NCBI RefSeq assembly: GCF_030247185.1
Contig: NC_080572.1
Location: 176,480,866 to 176,544,865 of the forward strand
Direction: 5' to 3'
From: Malaya genurostris
Lineage: Eukaryota; Arthropoda; Insecta; Diptera; Culicidae
DNA length: 64,000 bases
Of this stretch, positions 26,201 to 39,009 are shown one piece after another. Numbering within the stretch: the stretch's first letter is position 1; each line of letters begins with the position of its first letter. The notes under the pieces are model-generated. The model saw nothing but the letters and a program-made list of their open reading frames with translations. It had not been told where the DNA came from and did not search any database. Made by a program: the position numbers and the translations under genes.

Positions 26201-26455
26201 AGTACGTGTTTTCGAAAGTGTTCAAAGAGTTCACGGAAAGTTATATTGTCCACTTAGCTGAATTAGGTTTTGTTAAGAAATTCAGCTTAACACAGAATTT
26301 TGAATTGACCATTTCTGTCGTTTGCAGTTGGTCAAATGAACTGTCATATATAGTAGTGATTGATAGAATATTTTCACACTTTCGGAGAAGATTCTTTCCA
26401 ATGAATAGACAAAAACTGTTGAGATTAAAATTTGATCAATATCTAACGAGGAAAC
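23231..26455. other. Repeat-poor intronic segment, GC-richer to about 25.2 kb
   Basis: Composition is GC-richer than the left half of the intron, and there is no recognised repeat. Many short frames overlap on both strands with no domain. This is a candidate block of conserved noncoding sequence. Confidence 0.45.
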
Positions 26456-26584
26456 AGATTGGAAAATGCCATGCGAATACAACTATGTAATGAAAACCAC
26501 GAAAAAGTTACCGCAGATACGGGACTCGAACTCGTAGCTAGTTTCTATCTGGGGATTTTTTTTTTGCAAATTAAACTACCCTGC
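26456..26584 (-). mobile_element. tRNA-derived SINE (GCAGGG family), copy 3
   Basis: On the minus strand it begins GCAGGGTAGTTTAATTTGC. A run of A then replaces part of the D/anticodon region (T run at 26,557-26,565 on the plus strand). The B box CGAGTTCGAGTCCCGT is intact, and the body GTGGTTTTCATTACATAGTT follows. It is inverted relative to the other copies. Confidence 0.8.
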
Positions 26585-28458
26585 ATGTGAAAACACATGT
26601 AGAACTGTCGTTCAACAAAATAAATTCAAATGTTTCGAAAAATATTTTGTATTTCTTCCGTGGAAAAATATTGAGCAATAAGTCGGTGAAGAAGTATTTT
26701 CGAGGGCGCGTATAGAAATCAAGATTTTTGGTGTCCACTGTATCACAGCGAAAAATTATCAGGAGTCAAAAAATCCAAGTAACATAGTTGTAGGAGATAT
26801 TTTTCTACGTTTTGGTCGATATTTTTAAATTTTTTGCATTTTTTGTGGTCAAAACTGCGATTTTCCACGAAAAAATCCGCCTTTCTTTTAAAGTAATTAT
26901 AACAGATTTATCTTTCCTAATATAGTTTTTAAATATTGGTTGAACCATCTCTAAAAAATAAAAGGGAGTTCCGTTTTGTAATAGTTTGACCACTATTTCC
27001 GATACTCCCGGAATTGGAAACTATAGGTCGAGTTAGTCAAAATCGGTTCGATTAGGCACCAACTAACAAAACCTACAAATTGAATTAGTTTTAGCATAGC
27101 TACGAAGAAATATTTTCGTTTCTTGTATCGTTTCTTTAAAAGACGGTTTAACATTTTCAATTCGCATCACCCTGTAATACCTGTTTTGATTGTGATCATA
27201 TTGATTTGTATTAACCAAAGGTTTCAGTGTGTGACATATAATTAAAATCAATTTACTAGGCAATGGTTTTTGTTAACATGAATGCAGAAATTGAGAGACT
27301 TATTCTGAGTTGGAAAAAAAATTAAAGAAAATACTATCACAATTCTACAGAAACGTGTATAGACGAATGTGGGTGTCGAACTAACAAAGCACCGATTCCG
27401 TTCCCGAACTAGTGCAGTATCCTCCTTACGTACACTGAACTTTCTCACAATTTTCCTATGCACTTGCAGTTAACTTCTGCCCGTAAGTCCGTCCCAGTGA
27501 GCAAACTCCGTGAAATCGCATCATTGTATGTAAATTATCTGGCGGTACCAATTGTTCACCGAACAACATCCACTTTCCGCGGAGAAATTTGCCCATTCAC
27601 CGCGAACTGCAGGAAAATCGTGATCCATCGCAATTGGCCAATCGAACCTGTTAACAACCGCAGGGAAGGAAAGCATAGAGGGTGAAAAAACGAATCAAAT
27701 AAATAGCCCCCATCGCAAATGAAGGAGCACCTGACCGCGAACTTTGGCGCTGAAATCCTTCGTGCGGCGAGTCGAACGCCCCGGCACCGACTGACTGTGC
27801 TTTGTGCCAAATTGCTATTTAAATAATTCATTACACGAAACATTATAGTTATTATTGATGGAAAATAACAGTTATTTTTCTCCCGCGCTTTCGCATCCCG
27901 ACTGAGCTTGCGAAATTATGTTTCTCCTGTCGAAGCTTCGGGGAACCTTCCCGGTTAGGGGGATTGTAACCGTGCGGTAGAAGCGGCACGGCGACTGAAT
28001 GTGGCGCGATGTGCCCGCGGCTTTCGCACATCGATCATCATGGATGATATCTAAATTTATACGTTTAGCTGTTAAGTTTGAAGCCTGTGATCACGGATCG
28101 ATCCGCTCGAAATGCAGGTTCCTTGTCCGGTGGTGGATGCTTTCCGTACCCGACCTCTTGTCGTTTTTTCCCCACGAGTTTCTAACAGCAATGTGTGATG
28201 TACACATTATGCGTCTCTGTGGGAATATTTGCAGCGTAAATATAATACTATCATTGTTTTGTTGATGTTATGAACTGAAGGCATCTAAAAAATTCATTCG
28301 ATGTTTACCAATTTGTTCAAGAACAAATAACTCGCGAAAGATAGTGAAAATGAAAACATGCGATAGAAATACCATCAGGGAGTTTTACTTAAATCTCAAA
28401 AGCGATTTTTTAAAAACTAGTAAATGGTGCTATTTTGCAGTCCCTGTTTTCATCCAAG
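26585..28458. other. Intronic sequence, nothing recognised
   Basis: It is AT-rich to about 27,400, then GC-richer to about 28,260. There is no conserved reading frame or bounded repeat. Confidence 0.5.
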
Positions 28459-28460
28459 TA

Positions 28461-29169
28461 ACACATGGATCAATAAGTCCCGAGACTAAAGCAGAGATGG
28501 CGCTCGTAGTAAACCAGTAACCACGTCTTTCTAGAGTACTAACCTTTGCTTGAAACGGGTCTAAATTTTAAGTCGATCCGACCAGAAACAGCTGAGTTAT
28601 CGAGGTTAGAGTGAAGTAGTTTTGTAGTTTGTTTAAAAAATGGAAAAAACCGAGTTTCGTGTTTTGATAAAACATTGTTTTTTAATGGGTAGAAACACCG
28701 TGCAAGCGAAATAATGGATTGAAAAATCTTATCCGGACTCTTGTCCATCAAAAGCAACGATTTGTCGGTGGTTCGCCGAGTTTAAACGTGGTCGTACGCT
28801 CAGGTAGACCTGTGGAAGCCGTTACACCGGAAAATGTGAGTGAAGTGACAAAAATTATAATGAAAGATCGTAAAGTGAAGCTGCGTGAGATTGCTGAGAT
28901 GACACAGATATCATATGGAAGTGTATTTACTATCATTCATGAAAAATTGAGCATAAAAAAGGTTTTTTACATGTGGGTGCCGCGATTGCTTTCAATGGAA
29001 CAAAAACAGCAAAGAGTCGATGATTCAGAAAGCAGTTTATCGAAAACAAAAAAAAAACGTTGGAACCATTGTATCACCCTAAAAGGTGATTATGTTGACG
29101 AATAAAAAAAAATTTTACAAAAAAAATGTTGTTTCCATTGTTAGTCTCGGGACTTATTGATCCATGTGT
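28461..29169 (+). mobile_element. Internally deleted mariner element, copy 1 (709 bp)
   Basis: This is a mariner-type DNA transposon with perfect 26-bp terminal inverted repeats at 28,461-28,486 and 29,144-29,169 (outer bases ACACATGGATCAATAAGTCC). It is flanked by the TA target duplication at 28,459-28,460 and 29,170-29,171. It keeps the transposase N-terminus and the last codons but has lost the catalytic core. With intact ends it could be moved by a transposase supplied in trans. Confidence 0.92.
28640..29105 (+). pseudogene. Mariner transposase remnant, catalytic core deleted
   Basis: The frame starts at MEKTEFRVLIKHCFLMG near 28,640. It has a stop at KQ-end-W near 28,713 and loses part of the linker after FKRGR. 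It continues through RSGRPVEAVTPENVSEVTK (first and second helix-turn-helix linker) to WVPRLLSMEQKQQRVDD, then jumps to the C-terminal CITLKGDYVDE. The whole DDD domain, including DETW and the HDNAP and PSD acids, is missing. Family transposases are about 340 residues long; this one could give at most about 150. Confidence 0.88.
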
Positions 29170-29171
29170 TA

Positions 29172-31860
29172 TTAAATACGTCATAATCTTTTAACACTTG
29201 ATACGTTGCTTCCAAACGGGCCTGAGATTGTTTAAGTGGTTTGTCGTTATCTATAGAAAGTTGATGAGAAAGAGACAATTTCACAAATAATTTTTTTTCT
29301 GTTCGTCGGTTACATCGTTTATAAGACTAAGTATCCGGAACCGAAAGTGTAAGTATCTGTTGTGTTTTGAAGCAGGGAAAAGCACTTTTGAGTTGACCTA
29401 AGCTGTAGTACTTACTCAAAATGGCGCAAAACATCCTCACCTATTAATACCAACAGATAATACAAAATCCAAATGGTACATATTTTACTTAAAATTAATA
29501 CAATTAAGTATAACAAAATGACATACGAAGACTTTAAAATACATTCAATAACCGATCAATTTTAAAAAGCAATATAAATAAACGAAACAACACCGATTAA
29601 ATATACTAATCATACTAGACAACGGTTCACTCTTCGCATGATTTGTTCTAGCAAAGTGGATGACGAGGAAAGACTTTCTTCAGAGAGTTCTGCGTCGGAT
29701 GTTTATATCCATTTGTCCGAAAAGATCTAGTACGCAAAAAGTTAATTTACTATCGTGTATGACACCAAGATCTTTGATGCAACTTACTCTATGTAACTCG
29801 ACACTAATGCAGTAAAACTTCATTCAATTCAATTGAAACTGAATGTGGAACACATTGACGATCACCCTACTACAGTAAACTTCACACTCTGACACATACA
29901 AAGTTCGCTGACGTACCAACGGGCAGCATTCAGTTCTTCACTCGCTTCTCTTTCAATCGAAGCTTAGTTTTACCACCGTCAGTTGATCTCTTGAAGTAAC
30001 AAAATATCTCTTTCAATAGTGTGAGAGCGGCCTTCAAATGAGGTTCATGTAAACATTCAAAAAGGTTCAAGATAATAGATGAAAGACAAATTAGATAGCT
30101 GATATATCATTTACAGAATATACATAAATTAATAGTTTCCTCCTTCAGCTTTCATTTTTAATACTTTATACTCCACTGATAATTCTATTCATTTGAACTT
30201 GCTTACTTCCAAGAGCGAAGACAATGAAGCAGCTGGGCTACTTGGCACTTGAGACTGAACAAGCAAAACTTAAAATGACTAGGTACGATTATTCAATCGA
30301 CGATGAATTCTGGGAGCTTCACTTGAAAATGGCAGCAAAAGTCAAATGACTTAGTAGGGATAGCTGACGGTCAGTGGCCATACATTTCATTTTCATTTTA
30401 TATTATTCGATTGAAAATGAAATCGCACTGCTCGATACCGAGAAGCGAATAGTTGAAAACAATTGGATTTCGTATGCGATTGAGCACTTTGCGGCTGTTC
30501 ACCTGACACCAGTTTCCGAAAATATCAAGTTATTTCTGAAGAAACTTAGCGTTGTTTTGACCGCAAACATTAAAGAACAATTAGATTGTCGTCTGCGTAT
30601 GAGAGCTTGAAGAACTTCAAGGAGAATTACGTCATTAATGTAAATTGGAAATAGACGAGTTCCAGGGTGGCTTCCTGGTGGTACGTCAGGTGATGTCTCC
30701 GATTTTTACTGATATTTCGCGGCCAATAGACAGGTATAACTTTATTCAGTGAAAAAAGCATGCAATGCCATGATTATTTTGTCAAAAGCAGCTGATAAAT
30801 CAGAAAAATAGCATTTATTTGATGTCCTTTTCCCATTTCACGATTGATAAATCAATGGTGTCACGATAGCTTTCAAACGAGCCTACGATTGTCTAAATTA
30901 CAAATGTGGTTTAAAGGTTTATATCCAGCTACAAGTACTTGGAAATAAATTATGAATCAGTGGAATGATCATTTCAGCTAAATGGTTGTAATTTTGACTA
31001 AATTTTGCAATTATACACAATTCATTTTTTTTTTTTGCTGAATCTCGGCGGAAAAACTACCGACATTCACAAAGACGAGTACTCGATAAAATGAATAATT
31101 ACTGAGAATCTCGACAATATTGAATCAGTATGGCCTTCGGACCGCCTTTTTGCAGTTCCGGCAACTGTTTCATGTCACGAGGGGAGGGGGAAAGGTAGGA
31201 ATCCCCCCGGGCCAGGATTTTTTCAGGGGGTCTGGAAATTCAAAATTGTTTTTTTCATTCTTCATAACGAAACAAAATATCGAAAATCGAAACAAATTTA
31301 GCTTACGAATTATTTTGTTAAAATAATGTATTTAAAAATTTCTTGATACGATGACATTCTTATACTCAAAATGTTCCTTAATTTGTATGCCTAAATTTTC
31401 TCTCAGCGACTCTGACTGTAGCACTTTTCCGCAGTACTAACAGCTTGCTAAATCAGGCCGAAACTCTAAATGTGATGTCTGATGTACGGAAGAATACGCC
31501 TTTAAAAATTTTTAAAGATCATATGCTTTCGTTTGAATTTATCGGTAAAAAGGAAATTCCGTATTCCATAATTCCGTATTCCGTAGAATAAGGTGTACAA
31601 CTTTCGGCAACGATTGAGGCTTGTTCGTGACAAAATTAGAACAAATTAAATTTGGAATAAAACAAATTTGCTGTTAGTTCAATCCAAGATGCATTTTTTA
31701 TTCATTTATTTGTGCATTATTATTCATATCAGAACTAATAACAGTAACCTAATTAGACTACATGAGGAAATTACGAGCATTTAAGTTTACTCAAGCCATC
31801 GGGGTCTGTGCAGACTTGTTTGCAACCGATTCAGCAACATTTGTTAAAATCTTCGAAATA
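29172..31860. other. Intronic sequence, nothing recognised
   Basis: It is mostly AT-rich. A frame at 30,374-30,610 and the upstream GYLALETEQAKLKM-type segment near 30,235 look peptide-like, but I cannot assign them to any family. A G-rich patch lies at 31,157-31,235. Confidence 0.45.
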
Positions 31861-31864
31861 TTTC

Positions 31865-32700
31865 TATTGCTGTAGCTTTTTCATATTGAGAAAGTTATTT
31901 CTTCACGATACCGCTCGATAGGTCGCAACTTGGTGCAGTTAGGTGGATTCTCTTATTTCGATACAACGTATACTTCCTTCACTTTATACCATTCGAAAAT
32001 ATCTTTGGTGTAGTGACAAGTTGCTAAATCAGGCCAAAATAGCGAGGGCTGCATAGGAATGGTAACAATCGCCTCTGTAGGCAGTATTCTTCATGGTTAT
32101 TTTCTTGTTTACCGTTCCGGTAGTGATAAAGCTTTGGCTTGCTCGACCACAGCTGCTTATTGCCTGCCAAACTAAATATTGATTGGGAAAGTTGTTTTTT
32201 TTTTCGTCCTGGAATGCTCCTCTATACCGTTCCGTTGCATGGCAGTATAAAAAGACATTCTGGGAAGCTACGTAGAGTCTTTCAGCTCGTAAGTTTCCAT
32301 TACCACTGGCGACCCCTGGTTTTCATATTGAACAGCTGGTATGGCAATCTATAAATGGTGATTGAAAGTATGCACGAAAGTTGGAAACATTTTCGTTTTT
32401 CTAGCCACAGTAGAAAAACTTTCTAGCGAATCGTTTTTGTTCCGTTTTCAGCCGTTCTGGTCGGTGTCAAACGTGTATCGAAGAGATTTAAGTACGTTAT
32501 GGACAGTGCTTACAGGAAAATAAACACACAAAAGACGCACATTACGTTACTTGTTTCGAGTACGTACAATTGCAAAATATACAATTCGGCCCAAACGCTG
32601 ATTGTCGAATACGTTGGCAGAAATGTCGTTGAAGTTCTTCGGCATATCCTACAGTGACTTCCCGACAGTGAAATCCGGATCTGGAAGGTGCATTCTATAA
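31865..32700 (-). pseudogene. Decayed ITmD37E-type (Tc1/mariner) transposase
   Basis: Reading the minus strand across frameshifts, I see an N-terminal piece RLGRIVYFAIVRTRNK, then FPNQYLVWQAISSCGRASQ, then SFITTGTVN. After these come LFWPDLATCHYTKDIFEWY and ENPPNCTKLRPIERY. The Asp of FWPDL and the Glu of RPIER are separated by exactly 37 codons, the ITmD37E signature, with one stop between them. Several frame changes and stops make it non-functional. It is a different, older copy from the element at 55.7 kb. Ends were not located. Confidence 0.8.
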
Positions 32701-32730
32701 ATAACCAACAATAATTTGTAGTTATCATCA

Positions 32731-35700
32731 AGGATGGCTTTTATCATATCAAAGAACGCTCACTAGCAACTCTTCACACGATTCAATCAGTGCCATCAAA
32801 GAGAGACGGATATCATTGCAGCAACAAAAAACCGGTATGGTTCATTTAACATAGAACAGACACCAGTACGAGAGCGAATTTCTCTCGATGACCTGCCTGA
32901 GAATCAAAGGTTAGCTCGCTGCTGTGGGGATTCTCTCTGAAGCAACAAACGGTCGCTTATTCTCGTTTCGCGATCCGATTTTATACAGGCAGTTGATAAT
33001 TGTGATAGAATCATTTTACTATTGCCGCTTATTCTTACTACGTGCATATAACCTTTGTATAAGTTGTGTCTATGAAAATTGCTGTGAATGCTCCACACAA
33101 GGGTTTATGAAATATTGCAACCTAGTATGAGAATCATCAAGTCGAATCATCGATTCGAATTTCTGCGATAATTGTCAACTTGCGATTCTCTCTTGGTAAA
33201 TTCCACACAGCAACGATCATTATCAGACTGTAGTTTTTTAAAGGCCGTGAAATACTCAGAATATGAAGTGGAACGAAGAAATGTAGGAAAATTCTCTCGC
33301 GGTTCATGCGTTGAGAGATTCGAGTTCTTGTACCATCTTCTACCGGATTGAAAATGTTGTATACAATATTGATAAATATCGAGCAGCTTCTGTCAAATTT
33401 TCGGCAATCACCAACACTGGTTATTATAGTAACTGTTAAACGTAGTTAAAAATTCTTATTTATGATTTTTTGTGGAGAAGTATTTAATATTAGTTTTTCA
33501 AAATATGTTAACTGTGGAACTGGAATACCCAACAGCTTCAGAAAAACTACATTACGCAACATCTTTGTGTGTTTAACTTGCTGTTTATTTTTCACATTTC
33601 ATTGTATTTTGATCGTTGATCCTTGATTTACTATCTACTAAAAATGACAGTGCAAAAGCATGTCATATATTGTTTTGTATTTTTGTTGTTGAATTAATTC
33701 AACATTTTTGCTTTTTTTCAGAACTATGTAAAAGTGCATTGTGTTACTCTTTATGGTAGTATGTGTGGCACATTTGGGATATGACTTAGATGATATTTTG
33801 ACACAATAGTTGTCTGAACAGTTTGTTTATAATAAAAAATTTTAGCGTGTAATGTTTAGCACTCCCCTAAGTACACCCGTTAGGCGAGTTATTTATTGTA
33901 CAAATTTATTTGCATACAATTTATTAAGTTAGAGACGGACCCTTCGGCGCTTGACTTTGCTAGTGGTATTTGAAAAAAAAAAAGTATTTTACTCCCACCG
34001 GATGTTGCAATATATCTGAGGCCTAGCTCCGGTTTTATGGTAAATTATGATTTGTTTGATTGCAATTCATGGTCCCTGTGAATAATTTGTATCGAGTGGG
34101 TTCATAGTGTAAATTTGCAACTGCTGGGCTGTGTAGAAGTACGTTTTCCTAGTTCGTTTCCATGAATCTAATTCCTTTGACTAACTAAAAAATCAAGGCT
34201 TGAAAAACTTGTTTAATCGTCGTGGTCGATTAAATAGAACTTCGTGGTCGATTAAACAGAACTTCAATCATTTTTTTTTCGATAATGCACCGAAACTAAA
34301 AAAAATCTCTCATACATTTATAAGGAAATTCGATCGATAATAATAGTTTGAAACATCATCCATCTTACCATTTCATGTATCACAATCGACCAGTGTACTT
34401 TTTTTTTGCTCCGGACACAAATAATTTTTAATTTATGTCGTCAAATTCTAATCGAATTAAAAGAAATTACTACGCCGCCGATCAGCTCACGGCACTGGCA
34501 GTCTGGCGCAAGACGGCGAAGCCGAGTACCGCAGATCGTTTGTCGATTCGTAACGATTGTCATAAATTTGGAATTTATGGGCTAAAATGAAGCCACCAGC
34601 GAATGAGAGCGCAAGCGAAGCAAAAGAACGAGAGACAACGAGGCGATGCTCGATGGCTCGGAAACCGAAAATTATAATATTTCTGTATCTTCAGACGCTA
34701 TGCCTTCGCGTGTTTGTAGCTGGAAGCTGCCGCTGCTACCTTGCGTGTTCCGTTTTGGAACAATTGGTTTATTAGAGGGTGAACCTAGCCGTGGCGGGAT
34801 GAAAGATGCTTTTTTAAAAGTTAAACTTTATTAACTGTGGGTTCGGCTGGTACGGTGCCGGTTCGAGAGGGAAACCGGAGGAATTTTAATTTATTGGATT
34901 AAACAGCTTACGTTAAATCTGTTTTTTTCTCCTCAGTCTCCTACTAAAGCGAAGAAGCGAAAAAGGTGATACCCTGCCAGCAGGTAGATTCCAGAGTCCC
35001 GCGATGCAGGATTCTGTGTCACCAAACAATTTTTCACACACTCTTTGGGCTTTGATCTCCGTGCGATGAAGAAATTTGAAAGGAAGAAAAATAAATCAAT
35101 TGATTTAGGAGCGCCCCTCCAATGCATTGATAATTAGTAAATGCTGTTTCAGTGACAGTGTTCAGCGCAGTATTGGACGCATTTCGCGCTAAACCGTATT
35201 CGGAGTTGGCAGTGCACTCTCAAATTTCAATGAAACTTTCACGATATGTAAACTTAGTTACAAAGCTACTTCGTATACTTCGGTCTTGAATTGGTCTAGA
35301 TTGTCCAAACTTTCTGTTCAAATCGACGTTATCGAAAAATGACAAATCCTAGACAGACTTGCACAAAATTGGTCCATTTCTCGAATGAAAGTGTAGAAAA
35401 AATCCAATTAGTTTTCCATACTGAAAAAAAAATTTAACAATTTAAAATCGATTTTACAAAAAGTCAACAGCATTTCTAATTTGTATGTAATTTTGGAAGA
35501 TAGGTATTTATGTTTCCTAACAACCATCCATACATTGTAAGATGAGCTCTTTGAAGGGGATAAAGGTTTTTTGTCCAAACTGGATTTTTTTTATCGGAAA
35601 TTCATTGGCAGGCAAAAATTATCTCATAATTCAATGAAACTCAATTTGTTAGAATTTCATTTGAAATGAGTTTAAAGTATGAATATTCCATGGAAGAGCC

Positions 35701-36055
35701 ACAGCCCAAAACTCTCCTTATTTTTGAAACGTATGAGTAACAAATCTGGAAATTTACATTTGTCAAATATCGTATAAACTTACTTCTTCTGTGACCGACA
35801 TGTTCGAGCGTCGAAAACGACTCAAAAAACCGTACCGTACCGTACCAGCACTAATTGTGACATTTTTTTAAGTGCCGAAACATGTACGTTTGTAAGCCTG
35901 CTTGAAAATCGGGGTATGTTTGACACATTCATTCTTGTAGAATTCAGTCATTCTATGAATTACGTTCTTATGAATTAATTTATATGTGGATTTGCGTCAC
36001 CGCTAAATTTCATATTTTTATTACTGTGCATATAATAGGTCTATTCATGCACACA
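32731..36055. other. Intronic sequence with a GC-rich block at 34.44-35.22 kb
   Basis: No gene was recognised. The block from about 34,440 to 35,220 is CpG-rich with short frames on both strands; it could be regulatory. The rest is AT-rich. Confidence 0.45.
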
Positions 36056-36059
36056 CAAA

Positions 36060-36530
36060 AAAAAATTTTACAGGTGACTTAATCCCTCATACGATGTAAT
36101 TTATAAAGATCTAATTTGTCGAATGACGGAAAATTTAATTTGTAATGACTTAATGTAGGATTAGCATAAATTGCACTGGTTTGGGCTATTTCTTGCATTC
36201 TGCCATCAGATGCGATTGTATGCATTTAAATGCACATTTTACTAGTCAAGCAGATGTACACAGTTCGAAAAATTCTTGTGATTTTACATCTTATCAGATG
36301 TACATAAATGGAGCGTCATATATTACACAAATTTATATTCAAGAAGATGAAAAATTGTGTGATTTGAAAATTACATGGCTTTAAAACGAATGGAATAAAA
36401 ATCAAAAGATCGACAGCAACAACGCGATCTGAACCGAAGCACATTAGATCACGAAGCACACCAGTTAGTCGACTGAGCCACAGAAGCACATATCCGATTG
36501 GCTGCTAAATCGTGCATATAACAACATACA
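36060..36530 (-). repeat. Composite SINE-like repeat, copy 2
   Basis: The minus strand from about 36,530 reads TATGTGCTTCTGTGGCTCAG (A box TGGCTCAGTCG), then GGTTCAGATCGCG (B box). A body follows to the plus-strand CACAGTTCGAAAAATTCTTG at 36,259. The adjoining part at 36,062-36,180 matches the repeat at 16.8 kb. A second copy in the opposite orientation lies at 43.8-44.2 kb. Confidence 0.7.
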
Positions 36531-36539
36531 TGTTAAGTT

Positions 36540-37540
36540 CAGTCTTCTTAATCGAAAACGACATAAGTGTAATTTTTTGCCGTTGGTAGACCTCGCCCGT
36601 GATCCTTCCATTCGGTGAACAAACGGCGTTCGGAGTCTCTTGGGTTCAAATCATACGGGACCCAATTGCCTACCTTTCGGTAGGCTTTTAAAAGTTTTTG
36701 GCTAGATGATTTTGTAAGTTATTCTTGCAAACCACGGATTTACGACGGGTCTTGCTCGAGCAATGCCTCCAAATCTTCATCTTCAAACTTTGGTGACGCC
36801 TCGGCTTGTTTTTCGTATTCCAAATCAAAATTGCCACTTTTAAACAGTAAAAACCGCTTCCGTAATGTTTTCTTCATATTGAAAAAATGTAGAACTCTCC
36901 GCAAAAAAACACTTCATTCAACAATTCTATAGCAAAATATAGCCAACATAGAAAATATAGAGAATTATATAGCGTAGCTATGCAACGCATATTTGGAGAG
37001 GTAAATTACTGAAATAAAATAAAATTAAAATAAATATACCGGTTGAGTAATCTTCTTACCGATTATATTTCATTGGATTCTTGCATGATAGTGATTTTCA
37101 GAAAAAAACACTAAATAATTTTTCAAGTTTGCCCAGAAAAGGTTTCTTCTTAGACTCGTCAGTGCAAAGTAGATCAAATTGGGCTGCTTAGTGCAAAATT
37201 AAACAGTTCAACTTGAACCGCTAAACAGACGTAAAGTTAATGCTATTTGCAAAACACTTTTTTAATTAGCATCGAAGCGCCACGTCTTTACTGACGTGCC
37301 GAACGAAAACGTCATTTTCGACTAATACTGGCCTAACTGACCCCTAAATGACCATACCAGAAACGGTTATGTGCCCTCAGCACAAACTTAGGATAACCTT
37401 TAAGTGAAGGAAAATTCAATTAACCCTTAAATGAAGACAAAATTCATCCAATGCAATTGTTTTTGTAGGAATGGTCATTTTTCGATCGGGTAGAAAAGGC
37501 CATTTTTTCAAAAGATAGTCTGGATAAATTGTGGAAAAAT
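36540..37540. other. Intronic sequence with a possible SINE fragment
   Basis: The segment at 36,583-36,690 contains CTTGGGTTCAAATCATACGG, which resembles a tRNA B box, and a small CCTACCTTTCGGTAGGC hairpin at 36,671-36,687. Nothing else was recognised. Confidence 0.4.
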
Positions 37541-37559
37541 GAAGTAGGCAAAGTGCCTT

Positions 37560-38300
37560 TTTGTGAAAGTCTGCGGGAGCGGGTCATTTCGTCGAAAGCC
37601 ATTTCGCCGAAAATTGTTTCGCCGAATGGGTTATTTCGCAGAAAGGGTCATTTCACCGAAAGGGAAATTTTAAATACATAACACAAATTATTAGGAAACA
37701 GCAAATTCTGGGTATTCATCAAATATATCTAACTGTTTTTATATCTTCTGGGTAATTGATGTGGCGTATGGGAGCGGGTTATTTCAGCGAAAGGGTCATT
37801 TCAGCGAAAGAGCCATTTCGTCAAAAGTTTTTACGAAAAGGTAGTTTTAAATACATAACATAATAATTTAATTTAATGGAATTGATGTGGCGCAGCCACA
37901 TAACCGAAGCCAAGATGGCTCGGCGGTACAAAGCCGCCGAGGCGACGTCAGCTGAGTTGGCCGCCGACTAGCCGTTGAAAGCGGTGGCCTCTTGCATATA
38001 AACCTGTAACCGCCTCGTTTGCCCGGTCTACTCAAAACTAGGTTTCTTTGCTTCAGTTAGGTCCGAACGAGTGGTAACGAGGATCAAGAATAAACTTACA
38101 AAATCAAGAATAAACTTACAAAAATTATTCAAGTCTCTGGATCAAATCAGAAGTACGATCGTAGGTCAACAAAATGGGAGTAAACAAAATCATTTTTTAT
38201 TTGTCTTTTTTTATCAATTCCGATCACGATATTAAGACTAATGAAGAATTCGGCGAAATAATCCTTTCGGCGAAGTGACCCTTTTAGCGAAATGATTACC
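37560..38300. repeat. Dispersed TTTCGCCGAAA-type minisatellite flanking a possible solo LTR
   Basis: Units such as GGTCATTTCGTCGAAAGCC, CATTTCGCCGAAA, TTTCGCAGAAAGGGTC and TTTCAGCGAAAGGGTC recur at 37,586-37,660 and 37,778-37,850. In reverse they appear as GGCGAAATAATCCTTTCGG and GCGAAGTGACCC at 38,252-38,300. Between the blocks, 37,886-38,175 has the look of a promoter/terminator module: GC-rich start, GCATATAAA, then repeated AGAATAAACTTACAAAA polyadenylation-like signals. Confidence 0.6.
37886..38175 (+). mobile_element. Candidate solo LTR
   Basis: The segment runs from TGTGGCGCAGCCACATAACC to about GATCGTAGGTCAACA. It contains a TATA-like CATATAAA at about 37,996 and tandem AATAAA signals at about 38,090 and 38,107. 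TG...CA ends are compatible with an LTR, but no 4-6 bp target duplication was found and no internal retrotransposon sequence adjoins it. Confidence 0.35.
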
Positions 38301-38689
38301 CTGATCCAAAGTCTGCATATCCAGAAACATTCATTGAAATATGAGAGTTTCGCAAAACTTCAACATTTGCTGAAGTTGGGGCGAGATTCGTCATTGTGCC
38401 AATAATGCAATAAATCGTATCACGGAACTTTTGTCTGATACTTATTCATCATTCATGAGTTTCTCAATCTTGAACAGAGAATTCAAAAGTCGAATATTCT
38501 TACGAAACAGTTTCCCTATGCTGATGCAACCGCATGAAGAAAGATGGCTCAAACACAATATCTTACAGCGAAGTAGAAGGTGATTTTCTCGTATCATTTT
38601 GGCAACACTGTATTTGACAGATCACGCGTGAATCGTGTCTTGTGCCATTGTAGAACTTGTTCAGTTTGGTCTACAATTCCATCATGAAT

Positions 38690-39005
38690 CGTCATTTGGT
38701 TTATAATCATGAATGGGCACTGGCAATGTTGGAGGAAGATCCACTTTTTTATCGAAAAATAGTGTTCAGCGACGAAGCTTATTTCTGATTGAATGGATAT
38801 GTCAACAAACAAAATTGCCGCATCTGGAGTGAAGACCAGCCAGAAGCATTGCAAGAGCTACCAATGCATCACAAAAAAACTCATTGTTTGGTGTGGATTA
38901 TGGGCCCGTGCCGATAAGTTGGAGAGAATGTGCAAAATCGGATTGCGCATGGGCCATCTGAAGCGGAGCCAACATTTGCATGAAATAAACTTCAAACATT
39001 ACATT
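38690..39005 (+). pseudogene. Decayed mariner-like transposase, internally deleted
   Basis: In one frame I read WALAMLEEDPLFYRKIVFSD followed by EAYF, with the first catalytic Asp in FSDEA. Then come a stop, LNGYVNKQNCRIWSEDQPE and a HCLVWIMG segment. The sequence then jumps, in another frame, to a C-terminus like GHLKRSQHLHEINFKH. The second and third catalytic acids are deleted. It belongs to the IS630-Tc1-mariner superfamily but is distinct from the two perfect-ended mariner copies. Confidence 0.8.
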
Positions 39006-39009
39006 GATT

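Noticed and set aside
30235..30610. A protein fragment of a host gene or retrotransposon
   Set aside because: The peptides look plausible, but I cannot match them to any family, and the frame is broken at 30,350-30,373.
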